From assembly GCA_025558075.1 (NCBI GenBank), contig JAHLKF010000019.1, positions 310,001-374,000 of the forward strand: a stretch of DNA of 64,000 nt, given 5' to 3'. The notes below the pieces were generated by a model that was not told the origin of the DNA, did not search any database, and saw nothing but the letters and a program-made list of their open reading frames with translations. The DNA comes from Gaertneriomyces semiglobifer. Lineage: Eukaryota > Chytridiomycota > Chytridiomycetes > Spizellomycetales > Spizellomycetaceae. Position numbers and translations under genes: made by a program. Positions 41,016-49,752 of the stretch are shown here, piece by piece. Position 1 is the first letter of the stretch, and every line of letters begins with the position of its first letter.

Positions 41016-44000
41016 ATGGAAGCGGACGACGAAATATCCTCCTGCGCGGAGGTCTTGGCTCATTGCGGGGATCCAGTCGTGGTGCTCGCTGTCGAAGACC
41101 ATCGCATCCGTTGGGCGAATTTCGCATTTCAATCGGAAGTTTCCCATGGGAATGTCTATGTGAACAGATCCTTTACACAGAATTTCATCCATCCCGACGA
41201 TATCCCGGTGGTGGCTTCGCTCTTGGCCACTTTCCGCTCATCCACCACGCAGCAGCCAGAATCCACCCAGCTGAAACCCATCCGTGCTCGCTTCCAAATT
41301 CTCCGTCTGAGTGACGGTCTACCAAAGTATGCTACCTACGACTGGACGATCAGCCAACATCCCGCCTCTCGCTCCCTGATCCTCGTCGGTCGGTCAATTG
41401 ACAATGAATTGGAAGTCCGCGACATATCAAAGGCCGCAGAGTTTGAGGATTTTTTCGAGAATGCACCGATTGCTTTGCATTGGCTGAGTGGTGAGGGCAT
41501 CGTGCTATGGGCCAATAGGACCGAGGTGAGAAAAGCAAACCCGATCGCTGAGCGAGGCGAGGGGTGAGAGAGGATTGTCTCCGAGCGAAGGAGAATGCCG
41601 CAGGGAAGTGCTGAAATATAAAAGGCGCCGAAGGCGGCACGCACACGGGCTCTTTGAGCGGTCTCCAAGTGAAGCGAGGGGAGGGAAGAGGTTCTGTGCG
41701 AAGCGCGGATTTATGGCGCCGGAGGCGACATTTGCTGGCACGCAGAAGGCGAGCGGAGCGAGCAGCGATCTTTCGCAATGTTTGAGAAAAGCGATTCCTG
41801 AGAGAAACGCATGTAGAATTTAGCCGCACGCATGCTTTCGCGCACATCTTATTCTTACCTAGAAAATTCGTTAGCTCGACTTTCTCGGATATACAAAGGA
41901 TGAATACTTTGGGCAAAACATCATGAACTTTTGCCCCGACGAGCCGGTAGTTCTCGAGATCTTCAAACAGCTCGGATCCGGTAACACTATACACGATGTA
42001 CCAGTCCGCATGCGCCACAAGGACGGCACCATCAAGGACGTCGTCATCGACAGTAACGTCAACTATCACCCAGACGGATCTTTCCATCACACTAGATGCT
42101 TCATTCGAGATGACACAAAAAGAAAGACTGAGGAAGCTCGCCTTAAAGCTCAGATTGAAGCAGCAGAGGCTGCCATGTCTGCCAAAGACGACTTTCTCCA
42201 TGCGTTCGCTCATGATTTGAGAACCCCAATGCAGGCTCTGCTCGGAACCGTCCAGCTGTTGTCTATGACACCCTTGGATGCCGATCAGCAGGGTTATGTC
42301 GAAACTATCCTCTCCTCCGGCAACGAATTGTGTCACATGTTAGACAATATCATGGATTCCGTCAAAAGTAGACACGATGGTGGACAGGTCCTACCGATGA
42401 AATCAGAAGTTTTTGATTTGAAGGCAGAAATTGAGAGCGTTATTAAGCGCCTGGCAGTGCTGTTACAAGACAAGGACGTCCTCCTTTCGTTAGCTTGGCA
42501 TTCTGGCATTGCTTCTCGGGTTCCACAGTGGGTGCGTGGGGATCCATCTTCGGTGAAGCGCGTGCTGATCAATCTCATCTCGAATTCGCTGAGGTTCACT
42601 GAAAAAGGATTCATCACCGGTATGTGACAACCTGCCATTCGGGTGACTTCCGTCTTGGCTGACTTATAATCCGCTTGTTGCGTACTCTAGTGTCCGTCAA
42701 ATACGACAAGGCGGATCCGCAAGCGATGCCGTTCCGAATCAGTGTAGTCGACACTGGTCCAGGTGTTACGAAAGAGGATGCGCCGCACGTATTTGAAAAG
42801 TATTGGAAGGGTGAGCTGCGCCCCGGCAAAGGAAACACGGGGGCCGAGGCTGCTTTGGGGACTGGAGGTTGTGGATTGGGACTGAGCATCTGCACAATGT
42901 TGGTCAAAGCCATGGGAGGTGTCATTGGAGTCCAACCTGCCGACCCCGAGAATGGAGTCACCGGCGGGCATTTCTGGTTCAAGCTGCCACTGATGGCTGT
43001 TTCGGAACAACGACCTGGGCCGGTGTCGAACGCCGGCTCCGAAGTTAGAAGCCTCGAATATTCTCGTGCTTTCTCAGAGACAAAACTGCCGGCTCCATCG
43101 CAGCCGCAGTCGTGTGTGGAGCAGTGGGTGGAAACGGTGGTCACCTCGGAGCCAGTGCCTCCTACCATTGCTCGTTCCGATCGTGCCCCGTCTGTCTCAG
43201 GTGCGTCGGTCTGCCAGGACGATTCCGGCTTCCAATCGCCGCAGATGCAGGGATATCCTTATGGAGCACCTGCATCCTCGACCGGTTTTTCACGTTGGCC
43301 CTCTGGAACATCTCTCTCTTCAGTGGATTCTGCAACCCATGGGATAGCAGGGATGGATCTCGGTGATCCGGCGAACCAAAATGCGGCCATCGAAGCTATC
43401 ATGCGTCAATCTCAAGCAGCCATCGAAAGTATCCGTTTGAACGGGATGGGCCGTAGTAACACCGGTCCCGTCTTGCCATATTACCCACAGTATCGGCAAA
43501 ATGATATTGACACGCCGACTTTCTCGGCCACGCCAATGCATCACTATTCTCAATCCTATGGGAGAGCCGTCGAGGAAGAAAACCGTAATGGAATGTTCAG
43601 GTCACTCGCGGCGCCGTTCTACCCGACCCATCATCCTTCGGGCGAGTATCCAGACTCGCTTGGTACCGTGGACCCCCGCTCTTTACCGTACCACCACACG
43701 GGACCTGAAGCTGCTCACATGCTCAAGCCTGTTTACCAACGGTACGCGCCCGCGGCACCACCGTCGCAGCAAGTCCTACGTCCTGCGACGTCTACTTCAT
43801 CCGGATCCGCTTCCGCTTCCGAATTGTCATACGACTCTAGCACGCCGTTTGAACCATCTTTTTCGCGTCCCGTAAGTAAAGGGGTACAATTCGAGCCGCT
43901 CAACCTCCGCATCCTAGTAGCCGAAGACAACGCTCTCTGTCAGAAAGTCGCTAAACAGATCCTGCGTCGTCTCAATTGTCGGGTGGACGTCGCCGTTGAC

Positions 44001-44297
44001 GGCGTGGAAGTCCTCAATCTCTATTCCTCCCGCGGTAGCAATACGTGGGACGCGATTTTAATGGATATCCGTATGCCAAATATGGATGGGATCACTTGTG
44101 CTAGACATTTAAGGGAGGATTTGAAATGTGATATTCCGATTTTGGCTGTTACTGCCGAAAGGGGGGATGTGGAAAGAAGAAAGTGCTTTATGGTGGGGAT
44201 GAATGCGTTTTTGAGCAAACCGATCATGATTGGGGAATTGGTGGCTAAGTTGAGAGATTTATGTGGATCTGGATCCTCGTCTGGCCGGACTGGATGA
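41016..44297 (+). CDS. PAS-containing hybrid sensor histidine kinase with C-terminal receiver
   Basis: A two-component hybrid kinase. Exon 1 (41016-41525) encodes a first PAS-like region and the start of a second (FFENAPIALHWLSGEGIVLW). Intron 41526-41874 joins ANRTE to LDFLGYTKDEYFGQN, completing the PAS fold. Exon 2 carries the dimerisation/phospho-acceptor H-box FAHDLRTPMQALLG and the N-box LINLISNSLRFTEKG. Intron 42620-42690 leads to the G1 box VVDTGPGV and G2 box GTGGCGLGLSI. After a long disordered Ser/Pro/His-rich linker, a receiver domain follows with the acidic pair AEDN, phospho-Asp in LMDIRMPNMDG and Lys in FLSKP. All catalytic residues are present. There is no membrane segment, so it is probably a cytosolic sensor; the ligand is unknown. 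The layout fits fungal hybrid kinases that feed the YPD1 phosphorelay. Confidence 0.9.
41526..41874 (+). other. Unusually long GC-rich intron in the histidine kinase gene
   Basis: GTGAGA at 41526 and TTCGTTAG at 41867-41874 bound a 349-nt segment inside a conserved PAS domain; removal restores the frame and the motif. It is five to six times longer than the other introns here. It is rich in GAGCGARG and GGCGAGCGGAGCGAGC-type strings, unlike the flanking exons. Confidence 0.75.
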
Positions 44298-45071
44298 TGA
44301 ATGATGTTGCGTTGGGGCCGAGGCATTATTTTTTTTGTATTGTCTCTTTTAATTTTCAATGTGTGGTGAGTTTTAGTGAACTGGGTTTGCTGTCATGCTA
44401 CAAGGTGTCCGGGCGTCGATACGTGTCCGGGGACTGTGTGACATCATAATATTTGTGTGCGCGTCACGCATGACTGATTGATAAAATAATGCGGCTGACT
44501 CCCTCACTGCGCTGTGCCGGTCACTGATGAGTTTTCATTCATGCGTGACTTGAACGCATTTTTCCAGCTGACGTGGTCGATTGCCAGCGTGGCGAGCCAT
44601 TTTGACGGCACACATGTGATTTTGCTGACATGGCAGCCATTTCTGCTCTTTCGTCCCTGGGGACGAGATTTTGGTTTTAGCTGTTTGTTTTGTCGCGGTG
44701 GTTGTTAAGGGGGTCCCGGTGACATACACGTCATAGGGATACCCTAACCAGGGCGCGCGCTATGACATGGGTTCTTATCCATATCAGCACATACACGTGC
44801 GTTATGTGCCCATGAGCACGTGACCCATGTGACTGGTGCCCTAACACATGACACGTGACCTACAATATCCTACACCCCTAACCCTGCCGCACACCCAGCG
44901 GACCTACATTTTTCCCTCCCGTGGGACATGTCCGAGCGCATGTAAAAGGCATACCGTCAGACGTCCGACGTACATTTTCAGTTCGATCTCCGTCAGCACT
45001 CCAAGGCCATGATCTTCGTGGGACATCCAGCTTTGTAGCGTCAGAGCTCCTGCGGAGATCCTGTGGATGTG
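44298..45071. other. Intergenic stretch with CACGTG boxes
   Basis: Between the kinase gene and the LTR. Several CACGTG or near-CACGTG hexamers occur at about 44790-44865. No gene is supported. The stretch marks the boundary between ordinary host genes and inserted DNA. Confidence 0.4.
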
Positions 45072-45275
45072 TGTTGCAGAGGAACCTGCTGATGCTCTTA
45101 TCCTTCTTATAAGCTCTGTTATCTCTCAAGTCTAAGGTTCTAAGTTCTAAACTGACGGTTGCGTTAAGCGCTTCCCGACGGAAAAGATCATGTGACTTAG
45201 GTAGTGCTGACATAGCAGTTACCGATAACAGGGTAACCCCAATGGCGTGTATGCCACAGGGATCTTATTACAACA
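45072..45275 (-). repeat. LTR of a retrotransposon, copy 1 (probable 3' LTR)
   Basis: A 204-bp unit bounded by TGTTG and CAACA termini. A related copy lies at 57680-57857 in the same orientation. Read on the minus strand it starts TGTTGTAATAAG and is directly preceded by a purine tract (GAGGGGGGAG), which is where a polypurine primer lies upstream of a 3' LTR. It contains a TATAAG box near its end. The flank beyond 45072 shows no target-site duplicate matching the other side, as expected if the element is truncated. Confidence 0.65.
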
Positions 45276-45289
45276 CTCCCCCCTCGGTG
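45276..45289 (-). other. Polypurine tract next to the LTR
   Basis: Minus-strand CCGAGGGGGGAG immediately abuts the LTR terminus. This position and composition fit the plus-strand primer of reverse transcription and set the element's orientation. Confidence 0.5.
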
Positions 45290-45713
45290 CATACACGACA
45301 TTTCGGTACACGGATGCATCCAGTTCCAGGGCGACAGCTTGTAAGACGTCAAGGGTCTGCTTGTCAGCGGCAACTCGATTGGGAATGCGGTCACAAACAG
45401 ACAGTTTGAGGCCGCATATGTACGTGAGGCACACGGCATCGGATTCCAGGTTTGGCAGTCGTTCAGCGAACAGTGACGGAGGGTTGTCGGGGGCCGAGAA
45501 TTCCTCCTTGGCACTGCGGGTCGAGCGGGCCATCTTAAAAAAAGTGTTATACACAGGCAAGGTGTTCAATAAGCAGTCGTCGTTGATCGCAGGCAGGGGT
45601 CGCGGATCCCAAGACCGCAATCTCAGAACCTCAAGGGAACGGTGCGGAGACCGTGCCTCAACTCCTAGCATAATAAACACAAGACAAGAACAAGATCTGC
45701 ACCTCCGAAACAC
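45285..45713 (-). pseudogene. Internal remnant of the LTR element or unknown ORF
   Basis: A minus-strand frame reads toward the LTR, with the protein-like segment NPPSLFAERLPNLESDAV and later RVAADKQTLDVLQAVALELD. Given the polypurine tract and LTR directly downstream, it is most likely the last part of the element's coding region. I cannot match it securely to an RNase H or integrase domain. No reverse transcriptase is present, so the element is dead. Confidence 0.3.
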
Positions 45714-46123
45714 ACCCGAAGGTTTGATAGCAAAAAATAAATACTATGGAGACCATCGCAAGGGTTCTGACGTTAAGGAGCGACACAGAGAGAAGGGGGC
45801 ATGATAGTTTGTAACACCTTTTCCGGTATCGATAACGCAAAAGTGGGCGCGGAAGCGGAGTAAATTTCGGATAAATTGCGATAAATTTCATAGATTTCGG
45901 GGAAAGCGTGTTTTGAAGGAAAAGAAAGGAAATCAATGAATGTTATGAAAGTTTCATGAAAGAAATAGAGTTTGGATTGTGCGTGCGACCCAGGGGATCG
46001 GATGAGCGTGACTCATAGTACGCCACACAGCCACAGAGAGTTTCGGACACTCTCGTGTCGTATATGGAAACTTATAGAAGGTTTTGGAATATTTTGAGAG
46101 GTATTACCCAACGCAGTCATTTA
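45714..46123. other. Spacer at the left side of the viral element
   Basis: AT-richer than the host part and without genes. Repeated GATAAATT and AAATTTC strings occur at about 45860-45900. The left end of the viral element should be here or at the LTR, but no terminal inverted repeat could be assigned. Confidence 0.35.
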
Positions 46124-46645
46124 TTAAATAGTCAGGTTGTACTCTGACAAACATTCTTCGACAAAGCGCTGCCAGGCCATCTCCGCAAGCAATACCTCAC
46201 CATAGCAGGCACGAAGATTGTCATGACCACAGTCCATGACGAAGGCGACAGAACGGGACACGCATATCGCACAAAATAGCAAATAGACTTGAGGTTGATA
46301 TTGTAAGTGTCCTGGAGGTGCACCAGGCTTAAAGTGAAGTTCCACCTCGTAGAGCAATCTTGGCTTATCAGAACCTTCGAGAATCACATAGGTTTGATAG
46401 CGACGACGCCGAAGACACGAACCTCCTAACTTGGTGACATATGTTCGTTCATCGAGAACAGGACCTAACAAGCTTCCCATGGGACCAATGCTTCGAGCAA
46501 GATGGGTTCTAAAATTGGTGCGCAAACGTCGTGCAGTAAAAAGCTTCTCGAAGGTCCGAATACGATCATTCATATGGTCTTTGGCGCGGATCCCGGAAAT
46601 GAGTTTTCGAAGCTCCACAGGAAGATCGTCAAAGGTCGCTGGCAT
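46124..46645 (-). CDS. Viral-element hypothetical protein with F-box-like N-terminus
   Basis: An intact 173-residue frame from ATG 46645. It begins MPATFDDLPVELRKLISGIR; the LPxELRxxI pattern is the core of F-box motifs, here at the very N-terminus. The rest is mixed, with a basic middle (RRLRTNFRTHLARS) and a hydrophobic segment near residue 125 (VYLLFCAICVS). It is transcribed divergently from the next gene over an 80-bp gap that contains a TATA box readable on both strands. No homologue was recognised by eye. Confidence 0.55.
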   Translation of the reverse strand: MPATFDDLPVELRKLISGIRAKDHMNDRIRTFEKLFTARRLRTNFRTHLARSIGPMGSLLGPVLDERTYVTKLGGSCLRRRRYQTYVILEGSDKPRLLYEVELHFKPGAPPGHLQYQPQVYLLFCAICVSRSVAFVMDCGHDNLRACYGEVLLAEMAWQRFVEECLSEYNLTI

Positions 46646-46676
46646 GGTAGGTTGAGGAGATTGCTATTATGAGGTG

Positions 46677-46686
46677 CATATAAAAA
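46677..46686. promoter_or_regulatory. TATA box between divergent viral genes
   Basis: CATATAAAAAG on the plus strand lies about 45 bp before the ATG at 46725, which rules out the earlier non-ATG frame extension. The reverse reading TTTTTATATG is about 35 bp upstream of the 46645 start. Confidence 0.5.
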
Positions 46687-46724
46687 GAGTAGAGTTTGTG
46701 AAATGGAAAAACCAACATGTAACA

Positions 46725-47927
46725 ATGACTGTCGAAGAAAACGTACAAGTACTACACGGTCGTCATGGACGGATATTCAAGATTGAAAATGTCACAAACG
46801 ACGGCCACTTTGAGATGCAAATGTTTACCGGCATCCATTGGAGTGAAGATACGTTGGACGACGTTAAAGTTCAAAAGGTTCTTACCCAACGATTACCACC
46901 AGAGCTGAGGGAACGTGTTCTGCAATACACTGTGTTGACAATGTTGAAAGGACATGCGATTGCAGAGGCTGCTAGACTGGTAGCCATCAGCCAACCGTTG
47001 TTAAGATGGTTTTTTCGACGGTTCGTCAGGGGTCTTCACACCGTGGATAAAGTCTCTACATTCACCATGATTCACCAAACGTTGCGAACATTCAACATCT
47101 TACACCTTGTCGCCGGAGCCGCTTTTGAAATTACTCGTGAAGAACGAAATTTCGTCGACGACATCTTTGATACGACACTGCAGTACTGTGTTTATCAGTT
47201 TCGGAATAATGCTGATTACTCCCCCTGTAACATTCTTTGCAATTACTATGATCAGGATCTTTCATTACACATTGCAGAACGCACTGTACAACGTGTTACA
47301 TCGACTCTGGAAGAAGGTAGTGGCATTGACTCGGAATCGATTCATTCGCAAGATTCAACATGGTCGGAAGATGCACCATCAACGATGCAAGAAGAGGAAG
47401 ACGACGAGGATGACGATGAGTTTATTTTGGACGAATCGGGCGATGATTGTACATTGATGCACCGCCCCTTTGTTCCTTTACTTATCCAAGCATTTGTGAA
47501 ACACAGAAGCATGCGACAGATGATGATTCGAGTGCGGGAACGTCCTACAGGTTATGGTGCGGCAGGCCCCATGCATTTTAAATCCTTGGGATGGGGCGCG
47601 GGTTCCATTGGCACTACCGTATTGTACGAACGTTCCTACGGGCCGAATCAACCCCACATCGACGCGACCTCATCTCATGTGACAATGGAACCAGTCAAGC
47701 ACCTAATGCATCCGTGTATTGTCATCGGGTTTCAGCAACGTATACCTTACAAGTATGGCGAAAACTGGATCGAATGGTGCCGCTTCGCTGAACTTGTCAA
47801 ACTCAGCTGTGATGACGCTGAACTGTTTTTACTCTACAATGAGGATTCAGTGTTTGAATCAACGTTGACAGGGTTGCTTCCCATTCATCGTCAAAATGTT
47901 TTGCTTCATGTACGTATAGATGAATAA
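46725..47927 (+). CDS. Viral-element hypothetical protein, F-box-like motif and acidic stretch
   Basis: A 400-residue frame. The first ATG downstream of the TATA box is 46725 (MTVEENVQVLHGRHGRI). Residues about 58-78 (QRLPPELRERVLQYTVLTM) again match the F-box core LPxELRxxVL. A helical middle follows. An acidic run (EEEDDEDDDEFILDESGDD) near residues 225-245 may be a disordered linker. The C-terminal 150 residues look globular, with GYGAAGPMHFKSLGWGAGS and many His/Trp. No known fold was recognised. Its divergent partner shares the LPxELR motif, which may point to related roles. Confidence 0.5.
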   Translation: MTVEENVQVLHGRHGRIFKIENVTNDGHFEMQMFTGIHWSEDTLDDVKVQKVLTQRLPPELRERVLQYTVLTMLKGHAIAEAARLVAISQPLLRWFFRRFVRGLHTVDKVSTFTMIHQTLRTFNILHLVAGAAFEITREERNFVDDIFDTTLQYCVYQFRNNADYSPCNILCNYYDQDLSLHIAERTVQRVTSTLEEGSGIDSESIHSQDSTWSEDAPSTMQEEEDDEDDDEFILDESGDDCTLMHRPFVPLLIQAFVKHRSMRQMMIRVRERPTGYGAAGPMHFKSLGWGAGSIGTTVLYERSYGPNQPHIDATSSHVTMEPVKHLMHPCIVIGFQQRIPYKYGENWIEWCRFAELVKLSCDDAELFLLYNEDSVFESTLTGLLPIHRQNVLLHVRIDE

Positions 47928-47944
47928 AAGACGTACATATATTG

Positions 47945-48652
47945 TTAACCAAAAATCATCGAATACATGGATGCGACATGGTTATCTACAGCTCCACGCA
48001 CACGTTCACGAGTGTACCCATCATGCCATCTTTGTTCAACCTCATGGTTTGCCAACTCTTTCAGTTCCTTCTTGGTCATCTTGGCACCTTTTTGCTCTTC
48101 TTGCTCCTTCACAATGGAGGTGACAAACTTGGTGAACCAGGTTGGGGGCTTGTCCTCTGAAGGATCCAAATTAGGTTCACTCTTTGGTTTGCGGACACGT
48201 TTTGGTTTACTAACACCGTTGCTCACGGTCTCTGTCGGGGGAGACGACACTTGGTCCGAACGTCCTTCGGTTTCGGTTTCGGAACGAGGGTCCGACTTGG
48301 TGTCACTGTTTTCGTTTTCGGTGACGGTTTCTTGCTTCCGTTTGCGGGCTTCACGGCGTTTCGCGTTCGCGGCTTCCTTTCTAGCCTTGGCAGCATTAGC
48401 AGCTTCTTCTTCGGCTTTTACTTTTAAAAGTTCTTCCTCACGACGTTTTTGTTCTTCGGCTAGTTTCTCTTGGCGGCGTTTCTCGCGAGCTTCCTTCATC
48501 TTTTGTTTTTGTTCCTCTGAAAGAGTCCGCTTAGGTTTCGTTTCAACTGACGCTGATGATGTCTCATCCAGTTTCGTAGGTGGGCCCATCGACTGGGCCG
48601 AAGCGACATACAAGGATGGGGAAGTCTTGATAGGTGCAGCTGACTTTGGCAT
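47945..48652 (-). CDS. Viral-element highly charged, coiled-coil-like protein
   Basis: 235 residues from ATG 48652 (MPKSAAPIKTSPSLYVAS); the frame continues upstream only through GTG. Residues about 50-125 are an uninterrupted Lys/Glu/Arg-rich helix (SEEQKQKMKEAREKRRQEK), probably a single long helix or coiled coil. Next come a Ser/Thr/Asp/Glu-rich section and a basic KPKRVRKPK stretch that could act as a nuclear-localisation or DNA-contact signal. The C-terminal 60 residues are predicted helical (PPTWFTKFVTSIVKEQ). It could be a structural or core protein of the virion; the role is not shown by sequence. Confidence 0.55.
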   Translation of the reverse strand: MPKSAAPIKTSPSLYVASAQSMGPPTKLDETSSASVETKPKRTLSEEQKQKMKEAREKRRQEKLAEEQKRREEELLKVKAEEEAANAAKARKEAANAKRREARKRKQETVTENENSDTKSDPRSETETEGRSDQVSSPPTETVSNGVSKPKRVRKPKSEPNLDPSEDKPPTWFTKFVTSIVKEQEEQKGAKMTKKELKELANHEVEQRWHDGYTRERVRGAVDNHVASMYSMIFG

Positions 48653-48780
48653 GGTGGAGCGGCGTCTACACAAAAAGAATGAATAGTCAAGTGTGCACAA
48701 GAAAAAAAAAGAAAACGAGGTATTTATTGCATCGGACGGTCGTGTGAGGGTGTAAGGTACAGTATGAGGTGCACACTATC

Positions 48781-49428
48781 TCATAATCCTTTCATTTCAT
48801 CAAGGAGCGACCCAACAGACCCCGCCGCAGCATGAGGGATCACCACTCCACCAGATGAAGCCCTGCTACTCGACGCTCGACATTCCGTCACACTGGTTCC
48901 CTGTGATGGTGGACCGTGATGACGCCCTGTGGGGCCAACCAAACGGGTCGTTCGGTATTTCATCCACTTGTCACTAGGAGAGGAGGTCTTCAAGTTAAGC
49001 ACACCACCTTTCATTATTTTACCTGTGCGGTACTCGATACCCTCCATAGGATCGTCTTGATAGGTAACCTTGCGAATTTCATCAACGTTACCACCGTAAA
49101 ATGCGTTTGGAGGACCTTCCGAACGTCCAGCAATGACAGGTGTCGTTCCATGTGGGGGTTGTCGGAGTCTCACAGATGCAGGAGTACGTTTCATGGCTGA
49201 ATCGGTTTGAGCGGCCAACGTATGAAATCTTCCAAAAGGGTAAGGGGCTTGTATCACCGCCTTGACATCGGATTTCCGGAAGTCTTGATAAATGGTTTTT
49301 GCAATGGTAGTACGGGTACGATGTTCTCGCCAGTTGGCAACGGGAAAGTAACGGGTTCCGCAACTTCCAACATTCACACGTTCTATCGGTCTGCGTGGTG
49401 CGTACACGGTAACGTTATCGATGCCCAT
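48781..49428 (-). CDS. Viral-element hypothetical protein (virion-like)
   Basis: An intact 215-residue frame from ATG 49428 (MGIDNVTVYAPRRPIERVN). It is basic and Pro/Arg/Gly-rich, with a mid-region GRSEGPPNAFYGGNVDEIRK and a Ser/Gly-rich tail ending SLLDEMKGL. It is adjacent to and co-oriented with the one-helix membrane protein and polymerase genes. Such basic, low-complexity proteins are often minor virion components in polinton-like viruses, but no family was recognised. Confidence 0.5.
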   Translation of the reverse strand: MGIDNVTVYAPRRPIERVNVGSCGTRYFPVANWREHRTRTTIAKTIYQDFRKSDVKAVIQAPYPFGRFHTLAAQTDSAMKRTPASVRLRQPPHGTTPVIAGRSEGPPNAFYGGNVDEIRKVTYQDDPMEGIEYRTGKIMKGGVLNLKTSSPSDKWMKYRTTRLVGPTGRHHGPPSQGTSVTECRASSSRASSGGVVIPHAAAGSVGSLLDEMKGL

Positions 49429-49440
49429 GACAGTGTCACG

Positions 49441-49710
49441 TTACTGTGTCCGGTCGCACGGCGGAGAATCGTCTGGAACCCGTTGGTCAACCGGGGGTGC
49501 CGTGGAACCACGCGGGCTCACAGCCTCAACAAGTGTTGTGGTGGTCGCTTTTGTTCCCTTGAAAAGAGCACCTGTGACACTAGCAGTGCGGTTCGGTGCT
49601 TTAATTCCCAAAGCTTCTGATACTCCAAGAAGGACACCCAAAACAACGGTCACAATGGTAAGCCAATCTGGTGCTTTGCAGGTCGTGGCAGGGTCACCGG
49701 AAACGTCCAT
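49441..49710 (-). CDS. Viral-element small one-helix membrane protein
   Basis: 89 residues from ATG 49710 (MDVSGDPATTCKAPDW). One strong hydrophobic helix (residues about 15-35, LTIVTVVLGVLLGVSEALG) is followed by an Asn/Thr-rich tail. Small proteins with a hydrophobic segment ending in SE-x-L followed by Asn-rich sequence recur in algal large DNA viruses and polinton-like viruses; that comparison is from memory of the pattern, not a search. It sits 12 bp from the upstream-positioned 215-residue gene on the same strand. Confidence 0.45.
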   Translation of the reverse strand: MDVSGDPATTCKAPDWLTIVTVVLGVLLGVSEALGIKAPNRTASVTGALFKGTKATTTTLVEAVSPRGSTAPPVDQRVPDDSPPCDRTQ

Positions 49711-49752
49711 AGTAGATGTCACGTCACTTGTCAATGTAAATGCACATATTAT

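Noticed and set aside
40540..41192. Minus-strand frames upstream of and antisense to the histidine kinase
   Set aside because: One is antisense to the first kinase exon; the other has protein-like composition but no recognisable family or intact structure, so it was mentioned only in the spacer entry.
41350..42336. A 328-codon minus-strand frame over the kinase gene
   Set aside because: Lies opposite conserved PAS and H-box coding sequence and crosses the kinase intron; shadow frame.
44868..44890. Telomere-like repeat
   Set aside because: A single ACACCCCTAACCCT-like string; no array, so no support for a telomeric remnant.
45276..45290. Primer-binding site for a plus-orientation LTR element
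   Set aside because: The sequence after the LTR does not start TGG or resemble a tRNA 3' end; the opposite reading gives a good polypurine tract.
47967..48686. A 239-codon plus-strand frame over the charged viral gene
   Set aside because: Mirror of the Lys/Glu-rich minus-strand protein (Ser/Phe/Leu-rich translation); classic antisense shadow.
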